From Lacrimispora saccharolytica (GTDB taxonomy: Bacteria > Bacillota > Clostridia > Lachnospirales > Lachnospiraceae), in contig JACJJN010000017.1 in NCBI GenBank assembly GCA_016899975.1, forward strand, positions 1 through 64,000: a DNA stretch of 64,000 nucleotides, in the 5' to 3' direction. Within the stretch, counting starts at the first letter, position 1. Each line of letters starts with the position of its first letter. Positions 1 to 7,065 of the stretch are shown here, one piece after another. The position numbers and the translations under genes are program-made. The notes under the pieces are model-generated. The model did no database searches. It was given only the letters and a program-made list of their open reading frames with translations, and was not told where the DNA came from.

Positions 1-75
1 AGGTAGATAGGGCAGGGGTGGAAGCACAGCAATGTGTGGAGCTGACTGTTACTAATCGGTCGAGGGCTTGACCAA
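1..75 (+). rRNA. 23S ribosomal RNA, 3' end (partial)
   Basis: The first 75 bases match the conserved 3' terminus of bacterial 23S rRNA: a GCTGACTGTTACTAATCGGT segment followed by the closing CGAGGGCTTGACC helix strand. The gene enters from outside the window on the left. The mature end is estimated by comparison with the family and may be off by a few bases. No 5S gene follows; the sequence runs through about 95 unstructured bases into a terminator. Confidence 0.93.
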
Positions 76-172
76 GAAGGCGGGAAAGAAAAAGTACTGC
101 CAGGTCTTGTGTTCTGAAAGAGATAAGGTAAGATAGATGAATGATTGTGTGTGCGGTTTTGAGGGTATAGTA

Positions 173-203
173 AAAATCCTGATCAGTGGATCAGGATTTT
201 TTT
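173..203 (+). terminator. rho-independent terminator of the rRNA operon
   Basis: A 12-bp perfect stem (AAAATCCTGATC / GATCAGGATTTT) with a 4-base AGTG loop is followed by a run of T. It closes the rRNA transcript about 100 bases after the 23S end. Confidence 0.93.
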
Positions 204-292
204 GCTATATCAGAAATATTTGAAAGCTTTTCCATTTTTTATGGAGAGCTTGTGGCCAACTCAGGAGATTGATAAGAGAGTGGGGGATAATT

Positions 293-562
293 ATGAGACA
301 ATGCCGTGTATACCGTGGAATTCTATATGTAGCCGGGCTTCTGATCCTGGCTTTAGGGCTGACACTAAATACCAAAACCGGTCTTGGTACTTCTCCGATC
401 AATGGCTGTGAGAATTTATTTGTATTACATCCTGTCTCAGTCTGTTTTTGACAGGACATCTGGTAGGAATCGGAGTGGGAACCATTCTGGCGATGCTTGG
501 CGTGGGCCGGGTAATTGCTGTATTTAATCATTTTACCTATGAAAAACTGGCGGGACTGGCAG
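293..562 (+). pseudogene. YczE/YitT-like membrane protein, internal deletion
   Basis: Two pieces of one membrane-protein family lie side by side in different frames. The first, from the ATG at 293, encodes MRQCRVYRGILYVAGLLILA and on to an LNTKTGLGTSPI stretch, the typical first helix and motif of YczE-type proteins. It hits a stop at 449-451. The second, in another frame around 418-560, encodes the family's C-terminal TGHLVGIGVGTILAMLGVG segment. The intact family is about 200 residues, so roughly the middle 100 are gone and the frame is broken. No function is expected. The family assignment rests on motif recognition. Confidence 0.7.
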
Positions 563-877
563 GAATTGAAAGAGAGGAAAGAGGCAGAGGAGGACGGAAA
601 GGTTGCCGGTTATTGTACGGTGACGATGAGGGAGCCGTCAGCGAATCCGGTCCTGCAGCCGCGGAGAATTGCATGGATGGAGGAACTGTGTGTAGCTGCC
701 GGTTACAGAAGGCGTGGAATTGGAGAGATCCTGATGAAAGCAGCGGAATGTGAGGCGAAACAAAGGGGCGCGGAAAAGATAGAATTGATGGTATGGGCCT
801 TTAATGACAGCGCAGAAAACTTTTATCAGAAGATGGGTATGAGCCCGAGGGCTTCTATCATGGAAAAAACACTGTAA
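563..877 (+). pseudogene. GNAT acetyltransferase, 5'-truncated remnant
   Basis: This frame encodes the C-terminal two thirds of a GNAT N-acetyltransferase: a beta strand (KVAGYCTVTM), the acetyl-CoA-binding loop in VAAGYRRRGIGEILMKAAE (the R/Q-x-x-G-x-G/A pattern), and the closing strand AENFYQKMGM. The first 50 to 60 residues expected of the family are absent; the reading frame instead runs back into the YczE remnant. An ATG at 515 opens the frame but lacks a ribosome-binding site. I read it as a deletion junction between two neighbouring genes. A short expressed protein cannot be excluded. Confidence 0.65.
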
Positions 878-887
878 GATAAGAGGC

Positions 888-916
888 TTGCTTTTTCTGC
901 TGTGCCATGCTATACT
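888..916 (+). promoter_or_regulatory. promoter of queT
   Basis: TTGCTT and TATACT are separated by exactly 17 bases. Transcription would start near 923, giving a leader of almost 200 bases before queT. Confidence 0.65.
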
Positions 917-924
917 CTAACCCG

Positions 925-1062
925 TTGCAAAGCCCTTAAAAATAAGGTCATTTCGGGCTTGCCGCCGATTCCCGGCGTAGACCGGATGCCTCCGGCATCC
1001 GATCTCACGGCGCTCGCCAGATGGACACGCCAGCGCGTCCGCCTGGCTCACGGCTCCGCGAA
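925..1062 (+). repeat. GC-rich structured leader element, unknown family
   Basis: About 140 bases, markedly richer in GC than their surroundings, fold into several hairpins: AGCCC/GGGCT enclosing TTA/TAA, GGATGCC TCC GGCATCC (a perfect 7-bp stem), and a long imperfect arm with GCCAG/CTGGC around GGACACGC/GCGCGTCC. An open frame crosses it but has no ribosome-binding site and no protein-like composition. It lies within the predicted queT transcript. It may be an inserted repeat or part of a leader RNA; only one copy was seen in this window. Confidence 0.45.
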
Positions 1063-1069
1063 AATGAAT

Positions 1070-1114
1070 CGAGTGTTCGAGACCTTCCACTCGTAAAACA
1101 AAACTAAAGGAGAG
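1070..1114 (+). promoter_or_regulatory. possible preQ1-I-type riboswitch before queT
   Basis: A 6-bp stem (CGAGTG 1070-1075 / CACTCG 1088-1093) closes a 12-base loop and is followed by an A-rich tail that runs into the ribosome-binding site (ACTAAAGGAG). The size, the UUC at the 5' side of the loop, the C as last loop base and the A-rich tail ending in CTAA resemble preQ1 class I aptamers, and queT is a classic target. The loop-tail pairing is imperfect (GAG against CTA), so this stays a candidate. Confidence 0.45.
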
Positions 1115-1119
1115 AAAAA

Positions 1120-1626
1120 ATGAAAAACAAAGGTGTATTATTTATGATCCAGGCCGCGATGATCGGGGCTGTCTATGTCGTACTGACATTTCTTTTTGCC
1201 CCGATTAGTTTTGGGGAGATTCAGATCCGTATTTCTGAAGCTTTGACAATTCTTCCTATTTTTACTCCGGCGGCAATTCCGGGCTTGTTTGTCGGATGCC
1301 TTCTGGGTAATTTTCTTGGAGGCGCACTTCTTCCGGACGTTATTTTCGGAAGTATCGCGACTTTGATCGGAGCGGTATTTACTTATCTGATTGGAAAGAA
1401 AAGCCGTTTCCTGGCTCCGATGCCGCCGATCATTTCCAATGTACTGATTGTTCCGTTTGTATTGAGATATGCTTATGGCGTAACGCTTCCAATCCCGTTC
1501 CTGATGCTCACGGTAGGAATCGGAGAGGTGATTTCCTGTGGGGTTCTGGGACTTCTGCTTGCAGCGGTACTTGGAAAGTATCAGACACAGATCTTTCGGA
1601 CAACACCTGTAAATAAAAAATCTTGA
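1120..1626 (+). CDS. queT: QueT-family queuosine precursor transporter
   Basis: A 168-residue, very hydrophobic protein with about five membrane segments, matching the QueT family of small integral membrane proteins. These act as substrate-binding (S) components of ECF transporters and take up queuosine precursors such as preQ0/preQ1 for tRNA modification. Recognisable family stretches are FGEIQIRISEALTILPIFTP near residues 30-50 and GLFVGCLLGNFLGGALLPDV near 55-75. Length is normal. AAAGGAG sits 8 to 10 bases ahead of the ATG. It is a single-gene transcript with its own promoter, long leader and terminator. The energising ECF module is not in this window. Confidence 0.9.
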   Translation: MKNKGVLFMIQAAMIGAVYVVLTFLFAPISFGEIQIRISEALTILPIFTPAAIPGLFVGCLLGNFLGGALLPDVIFGSIATLIGAVFTYLIGKKSRFLAPMPPIISNVLIVPFVLRYAYGVTLPIPFLMLTVGIGEVISCGVLGLLLAAVLGKYQTQIFRTTPVNKKS

Positions 1627-1630
1627 ATTT

Positions 1631-1690
1631 AAAAAGCTCTATTCCTGAAAGACTGCAGGGCAAGCAGTTGTTTTAAGAATAGAGCTTTTT
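1631..1690 (+). terminator. terminator after queT
   Basis: A 14-bp perfect inverted repeat (AAAAAGCTCTATTC / GAATAGAGCTTTTT) encloses about 32 bases. The distal arm ends in TTTTT. Confidence 0.85.
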
Positions 1691-1799
1691 GCGTTCCTCT
1701 TCTTTCGGCGGCAGCGGGTCAGCAAGGAATGCAGATTGCGGGAATGAATTTTCAAACACGTTCTTGCCTAAAAGAGATCGGAGGAGCTTTCTATAGAAA

Positions 1800-1834
1800 A
1801 CAAAAATGCTGTCAGCATGCAGCCAACAGCATTT
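1800..1834 (-). terminator. terminator of tRNA-Pro
   Basis: On the reverse strand AAATGCTGT (complement of 1826-1834) pairs with ACAGCATTT (complement of 1804-1812), followed by TTTTTG. It starts 9 bases past the tRNA 3' end. Confidence 0.85.
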
Positions 1835-1842
1835 ACCTTGAA

Positions 1843-1916
1843 TCGAAGCGACGGGATTCGAACCCACGACCTCTGCGTCCCGAACGCAGCGCTCTACCAA
1901 ACTGAGCCACGCTTCG
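1843..1916 (-). tRNA. tRNA-Pro, anticodon CGG
   Basis: The reverse complement folds as a full cloverleaf: acceptor stem CGAAGCG/CGCTTCG, D arm with GTTTGGTAGAGC, anticodon stem CTGCG/CGCAG with loop TTCGGGA (anticodon CGG, reading CCG), and T arm with GGGTTCGAATCCC. The sequence is close to known bacterial proline tRNAs. Discriminator base A is at 1843. CCA is not encoded, so it must be added after transcription. Confidence 0.96.
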
Positions 1917-1954
1917 ATTTGTTTACCGAGTTGTTCAACCCGTCAACAGTAGCT

Positions 1955-1983
1955 ATTATACGTGATAAGAAAGAAAAAGTCAA
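1955..1983 (-). promoter_or_regulatory. promoter of tRNA-Pro
   Basis: Reading the reverse strand, TTGACT (1978-1983) and TATAAT (1955-1960) stand 17 bases apart, close to the sigma-A consensus. Apart from this, the AT-rich stretch from about 1984 to 2226 shows nothing I can name; weak promoter-like sequence (TATGAT near 2150) may serve the next gene. Confidence 0.85.
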
Positions 1984-2226
1984 TACCTAAATTAAAAAAA
2001 ATTAAAATTCGAGTTTTTTCGAATTTTATCATGGATGCACCACTGGTTTCGTCTGCTTTTTGTGGATTTTTTACTTAATTACATATGGAATTCAGAGTAT
2101 TTAGTGAAAAATATGCGAAAAATATGGAGTATTTTCCTGTTTGATGTTATGATGAAAGGGTAATTGAAAAGGTACATCTTAAGAATGTAATTTTCATAGA
2201 TACAAAAGGAGAGGAGGTACTTTTTT

Positions 2227-3612
2227 ATGGCAAAGTACAGGTGCAGTGTCTGCGGATACATTTTTGATGAAGAGAAAGAGGGGCTGACATTTGCAGAACT
2301 GAAAGAATGCCCGGTCTGTCACCAGCCGAAAAGTTCGTTTGTCCTTTACGAACATGTGGAACAGGCAGAGGAGCCGGAAAAGGAGAGAACACTGGATTAC
2401 CCCAGGGAGTACGCGCGGACAGATGAGAACTGTCGTTATATGAAGGAAATCCACCAGATGGCGGTTACAGGGAAATCCATTTCTGCGGCTATGGGAACCA
2501 GGATGGCTATGCCGTCCTGGGATGATATTCTGATTCTTGGGGCGCAGCTGGATCCCATGCCGCTGGAGGAAACAGCTCCGGTCAACACCAGAACGGTGAT
2601 CGGAAAACATGCAAAACGACCGATGGTTCTGGAAAACCCTATTTACATTTCTCATATGTCTTTTGGCGCGCTTTCCCGGGAGGCGAAGATTTCTCTGGCA
2701 AAGGGAGCGGCGATGGCAGAGGCGGCTATGTGTTCCGGAGAAGGGGGAATTCTGCCGGAAGAGATGGAGGCGGCAAAAACATATATCTTTGAGTATGTGG
2801 CGAATGGATACAGCGTAACGCCGGAAAATCTGCAGAACGCGGACGCCATCGAGATCAAGATCGGACAGGGAACGAAGCCGGGTATGGGCGGTCATCTTCC
2901 GGGGGAAAAAGTGACGCCGGAGATTGCGAAGATCCGGAACAAACCGGTGGGAAAGGATATTATCGCGCCGTCCAGATTTCCGGGAATTGATTCCAGGGAG
3001 GATCTGAAAGCTCTGATCAGTCAGTTGAAACTGGCATCGGGGGGACGTCCGGTCGGAGTCAAGATTGCGGCAGGCAGAATTGAAAAAGATTTGGCTTTCT
3101 GTGTCTATGGAAAGCCGGATTTTATTACCATTGACGGCAGGGGAGGTGCGACAGGTTCTTCGCCGCTGCTGCTTCGGGAAGCTTCCAGTGTGCCTACGAT
3201 CTATGCGCTGCACCGTGCCAGAAAGTATCTGGACAGTATTCATTCGGATATCAGTCTTGTGATCACGGGAGGCCTGCGCGTGTCTTCTGATTTTGCAAAG
3301 GCGATCGCAATGGGAGCTGACGCGGTGGCTGTCGCATCCTCAGCATTGATCGCCATGGCATGCCAGCAGTACAGGATCTGCGGAACTGGTATGTGTCCGG
3401 TGGGAGTCGCGACACAGGATCCTGAGCTGAGAAAACGGTTGCAGCCCGATGCGGCCGCGGAGCGGGTGGCAAACTTCCTGAAAGTTTCTTTGGAAGAGTT
3501 GAAAATGTTTGCGCGTATCACGGGACATGAGAATCTGCATGATCTGAGTGTGGAGGATCTGTGTACTGTAAGCAGAGAGATCAGTGAATTTACAGATATT
3601 CCCCATGCGTGA
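2227..3612 (+). CDS. rubredoxin-like / glutamate synthase-like fusion protein
   Basis: A 461-residue protein with two parts. Residues 1-40 form a rubredoxin-like knuckle with CxxC pairs at 6/9 and 28/31, as in rubrerythrin tails. Residues about 75-450 match the FMN-binding central domain of glutamate synthase large subunit (the GltB2/YerD group), including the GHLPGEKVTPEIAKIRN segment, IDGRGGATGSSP and the Cys pattern C379-x5-C385-x4-C390, which binds a [3Fe-4S] cluster in true GltS. The glutaminase domain of GltB is absent. It is probably a soluble flavo-iron-sulfur oxidoreductase receiving electrons through its own rubredoxin domain; the substrate is unknown. AGGAGAGGAGG precedes the ATG. 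Its stop overlaps a GTG in frame with the next gene, so the two are likely co-transcribed. Confidence 0.85.
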   Translation: MAKYRCSVCGYIFDEEKEGLTFAELKECPVCHQPKSSFVLYEHVEQAEEPEKERTLDYPREYARTDENCRYMKEIHQMAVTGKSISAAMGTRMAMPSWDDILILGAQLDPMPLEETAPVNTRTVIGKHAKRPMVLENPIYISHMSFGALSREAKISLAKGAAMAEAAMCSGEGGILPEEMEAAKTYIFEYVANGYSVTPENLQNADAIEIKIGQGTKPGMGGHLPGEKVTPEIAKIRNKPVGKDIIAPSRFPGIDSREDLKALISQLKLASGGRPVGVKIAAGRIEKDLAFCVYGKPDFITIDGRGGATGSSPLLLREASSVPTIYALHRARKYLDSIHSDISLVITGGLRVSSDFAKAIAMGADAVAVASSALIAMACQQYRICGTGMCPVGVATQDPELRKRLQPDAAAERVANFLKVSLEELKMFARITGHENLHDLSVEDLCTVSREISEFTDIPHA

Positions 3613-3626
3613 AGCGGAGGGACCGT

Positions 3627-5039
3627 ATGACAGCTAAAAAACGTAGTTTTGTCATTGTGGCAGGGTTTTTATTTTTTCTGGCGGTGTATCTCATGGCGGC
3701 GGTCTGCCCTTACCTGAACCATAAGGAAGTCAGTCAGGAGTACAAAAACCAGATAAATATGATTGACTTTTATGAGGAACATCAGGGCAGCGAGCGTGTG
3801 GCTTATGTGGACGACAATACGGAGGCGCTGATTCTGCGCCTGCAGATGATCGAGATGGCACAGGAGGAGATTATTTTATCCACCTTTGATTTCAATGGAG
3901 ATGAGAGCGGAAAAGATATGATGAGCGCGCTGATGCATGCGGCACACAGAGGTGTAAAAGTCAAGGTTATCGTGGACGGTCTCAGCGGGTTTCTTGACCT
4001 GAGGGGGAATGAATGGTTTCAGGCGCTTGCACTGGAGGAAGGCGTGGAAATCCGAATTTACAATCCGGTCAATCTTCTGAAACCATGGCAGCTTCAGGCG
4101 CGGCTTCACGATAAATACCTGATTGTAGATGATACCGCTTATCTGTTGGGAGGGCGCAATACGACGGATCTGTTCCTGGGTGATTATTCTTCTTCCAAGA
4201 ATATTGACCGGGAGCTGTTGGTTTATGAGCAGGAGCCGTCTGAAGCTTCCTCGCTGATGCAGGTCAGGGAATATTTCCAACAGATATGGGAACTGGAATG
4301 CAGCAGGGATTATGTCTGTGAAAAAGAAACAAAAAAAATAGCAGACGCCCGAACAGCGCTGGAAAAGCGATATGAAAAACTGCCGGAGCTCTATCCGGAG
4401 ATGTTGGTTCCCCAGGACTGGGAGGCAAGGACGATGGAGACGGATAAAGTAACCTTGCTGTCCAATCCGATTGAACCGGAGAACAAGGCACCCAATATGT
4501 GGTATGCCCTGAATCAGCTGATGAAGACCGGGGAACAGGTGACGGTTTATACCCCTTATATTATCTGCGGAGAGGAAATGTACCAGGATCTGGAACAGCT
4601 CTGCCAGGAGACGGAACAGGTGGAGATTATCACCAACGATGTGACCAGCGGCGCCAATCCCTGGGGATGCACGGATTATATGAATCAGAAAGAAAATATC
4701 TGGGCTACCGGGGTAACCGTGTATGAATATTTGGGGGCTCATTCTTCCCATACAAAGGCTGTACTGGTGGACGATACGATCAGTGTAGTCGGGTCATATA
4801 ATATGGATATGCGCAGTACGTATCAGGATACGGAACTGATGTTGGTAGTCGATTCTCCTGAACTGAATCAGGTGATCCGGAAAGAAGCGGAACATGACAA
4901 AACTTACAGCCGTGTTATGACTTCCGGCGGCATGTATGAGTATGGAGAAAATTATGAGCCAAGAGAGATGTCGTGGAAGAAAAAGATTTATTATGGGATT
5001 TTTCGGGTCATCACGGTTCCAATCCGAAAATTCCTTTAA
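3627..5039 (+). CDS. phospholipase D-family membrane protein (cardiolipin synthase-like)
   Basis: About 470 residues with an N-terminal membrane anchor (residues 6-25) and two phospholipase D catalytic motifs: H161-x-K163 in HDKYLIVDDTAYLLGGRN and H375-x-K377 in HTKAVLVDDTISVVGSYN. Proteins with this architecture include cardiolipin synthases and other phosphatidyl transferases that act at the membrane. The usual two-helix N terminus of Cls is reduced to one helix, so the exact substrate is open. I chose the ATG at 3627 because GCGGAGG lies just before it; a GTG at 3609 overlapping the previous stop also opens the frame but has no ribosome-binding site of its own. Likely co-transcribed with the preceding oxidoreductase. 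Confidence 0.82.
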   Translation: MTAKKRSFVIVAGFLFFLAVYLMAAVCPYLNHKEVSQEYKNQINMIDFYEEHQGSERVAYVDDNTEALILRLQMIEMAQEEIILSTFDFNGDESGKDMMSALMHAAHRGVKVKVIVDGLSGFLDLRGNEWFQALALEEGVEIRIYNPVNLLKPWQLQARLHDKYLIVDDTAYLLGGRNTTDLFLGDYSSSKNIDRELLVYEQEPSEASSLMQVREYFQQIWELECSRDYVCEKETKKIADARTALEKRYEKLPELYPEMLVPQDWEARTMETDKVTLLSNPIEPENKAPNMWYALNQLMKTGEQVTVYTPYIICGEEMYQDLEQLCQETEQVEIITNDVTSGANPWGCTDYMNQKENIWATGVTVYEYLGAHSSHTKAVLVDDTISVVGSYNMDMRSTYQDTELMLVVDSPELNQVIRKEAEHDKTYSRVMTSGGMYEYGENYEPREMSWKKKIYYGIFRVITVPIRKFL

Positions 5040-5213
5040 AGAGAGAAAACAGATGTCATCAGAAGGAGCAATGTGTTTTGCAGGGATGTAATATGAGAGA
5101 CAGTATGCAATAATGTATTATGATATAATCTAAGTTTCTTATGAATGTCAGGAACAGCAGTCAGAAGCAACCAGATGTTTTTTGCATCGAGAGAAGAGAC
5201 AGGAGATTATGAG

Positions 5214-7034
5214 ATGAATAGAATCAAAAGGATTTTGAACAAAGTGGACCAATTGCTGCAGAAAAGTCTGGAAAAGCTGAATCTGAAATGGAAGATGACC
5301 ATTCTGTATCTTGGCTGCGTGCTGGTTCCGCTGATATTTACGGATACTTTCATTTTATTTATGATCGTACATTCAGAAAGAGAAAATATGCGGCATGAAA
5401 TAGAAAACGTAGTCAATGCTGTGGAATATAATATGAAAACGGAGGCAGAACGTGCAGCTACGATCGGAAAAAATATATATATGAACCGGTATATCAATGA
5501 TTTTCTGACCCATCAATATGAATCGGAGCTGGATTTTTATATTGCTTATCTGGCATTTATGGAAGATACGCTGTTTGAGAGCAGTATCAGCAGTAATCAG
5601 ACAAGGATAACCATGTATGCGGACAATTCCACAATCGTTAACGGCAGTGAATTTCAGCAGCTTCAGAAGGAAAAAGGGTCGCAATGGTATCAGGCTCTTC
5701 AGCAGACAGAACAGGATACGCTGCTGTTCTGTTCGTTTGACATTTCCATAGGATCGGAAGTATGGCCGACCAGAAAGATTTCCCTGATCCAGCGGTTGAA
5801 TCTCTATCAGAGAGATGGCTGTGAGAAGGTGGTAAAGATCGATCTGGACTATAGCGGACTTATCCGTGATCTTGTCAATATGAATTATGATTTTCCGGTT
5901 TATATCTACAATGGAAATCAGGTTGTTCTTTCCAATCGAAACGATCAGGGAATTTTAAAGCCGTTCGAAACGGCGGACAGTATACCGAAAGCAGATTATA
6001 CGCACAGTTTTCAACTTTATGGACAAGAATTGAAGGTGTGTATCCTTCGGGGAAATGAGGATTTTCTGTTTTATGCGCAGAAAAATATTCCTGTTCTGAT
6101 CCCGCTGCTCTGTATTAATATTCTCCTTCCATGGATACTTGTCAGAAATATCAATCGGTCTTTGACAGAACGGATTTGTCGTCTTAGCGAGGTGTTTTCC
6201 GGAGGCTGCGAGGCGGAAGAACTTTCCATCGTGGAGGAAGCAGCCGGAAACGATGAGATCGCGGTTCTGATCCGGAATTATAACTGGATGGCTTCCCGGC
6301 AGAATGAACTGGTACAGACGGTTTATAAGGAAAAACTGAAGGAACAGGAAATCAATATCGCCCGTCAGAACGCAGAATTGCTTGCGCTTCACAGCCAGAT
6401 CAATCCTCATTTCCTGTTTAACGCGCTGGAGAGCATTCGTATGCACAGTTTTATAAAGAAAGAGTATGAAACGGCGCATATGGTGGAGATGCTGGCTGTT
6501 ATGGAACGGCAGAATGTGGAATGGGGAAACGATGATGTGAGCGTGAGTGAGGAAGTAGGATTTGTTCAGGCTTATCTGGAACTTCAGAAGTATCGTTTTG
6601 GAGAAAGACTTTCTTATCAGATTGAGTTGGATGATACATGCAGGATGTATCTGATTCCAAAGCTCAGTCTGGTGACTTTTGTGGAGAATGCCTGTGTACA
6701 TGGAATCGAAAGGAAACCGTCGCCGGGCTGGGTGTTTGTAAGAGTATATGAGAAACAGGGACAGGTCTGTCTGGAAGTAGAAGATACCGGTATTGGAATG
6801 CCGGAGAAATTTTTGAAACAGATGCAGAAGGATGTGGAGGATCTGAATATCGAAAAAATCCGTGAGATGGAGCATATCGGTGTCAGCAACGCATGTCTCA
6901 GGCTGAAGATGAGCAGTCAAAATACAGCAAAATTCTTGTTTGAAAGCGAGGAGGGTGTCGGCAGCAGTGTGACAGTGCAGATTCCTGCGGAAAAACTGAG
7001 GAAGATTGAACGATCCGGTAGAAAAAAGAAGTAA
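5214..7034 (+). CDS. sensor histidine kinase, YesM type
   Basis: About 606 residues. One membrane helix near residues 25-50 and another near 300-320 frame an extracellular sensor domain of roughly 250 residues. Inside, a HAMP-like linker leads to the His_kinase domain with the QINPHFLFNALES motif (phospho-accepting H399), then a HATPase domain with an N box (ENACVHGIE) and a G1 box (DTGIGMPE). This is the layout of YesM/LytS-class kinases that pair with AraC-type response regulators and control nearby carbohydrate genes. The ATG at 5214 has AGGAG 8 bases upstream; the frame is open to 5145 without support. The response regulator follows after 31 bases. Confidence 0.92.
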   Translation: MNRIKRILNKVDQLLQKSLEKLNLKWKMTILYLGCVLVPLIFTDTFILFMIVHSERENMRHEIENVVNAVEYNMKTEAERAATIGKNIYMNRYINDFLTHQYESELDFYIAYLAFMEDTLFESSISSNQTRITMYADNSTIVNGSEFQQLQKEKGSQWYQALQQTEQDTLLFCSFDISIGSEVWPTRKISLIQRLNLYQRDGCEKVVKIDLDYSGLIRDLVNMNYDFPVYIYNGNQVVLSNRNDQGILKPFETADSIPKADYTHSFQLYGQELKVCILRGNEDFLFYAQKNIPVLIPLLCINILLPWILVRNINRSLTERICRLSEVFSGGCEAEELSIVEEAAGNDEIAVLIRNYNWMASRQNELVQTVYKEKLKEQEINIARQNAELLALHSQINPHFLFNALESIRMHSFIKKEYETAHMVEMLAVMERQNVEWGNDDVSVSEEVGFVQAYLELQKYRFGERLSYQIELDDTCRMYLIPKLSLVTFVENACVHGIERKPSPGWVFVRVYEKQGQVCLEVEDTGIGMPEKFLKQMQKDVEDLNIEKIREMEHIGVSNACLRLKMSSQNTAKFLFESEEGVGSSVTVQIPAEKLRKIERSGRKKK

Positions 7035-7065
7035 ATACGATGATGCGAAGAAGGAGGAGGGGGCT

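Noticed and set aside
76-172. 5S rRNA after 23S
   Set aside because: The interval is shorter than 5S and lacks its conserved sequences.
902-1096. Forward 64-codon frame before queT
   Set aside because: No ribosome-binding site, composition of a structured RNA or repeat, and overlap with the leader hairpins.
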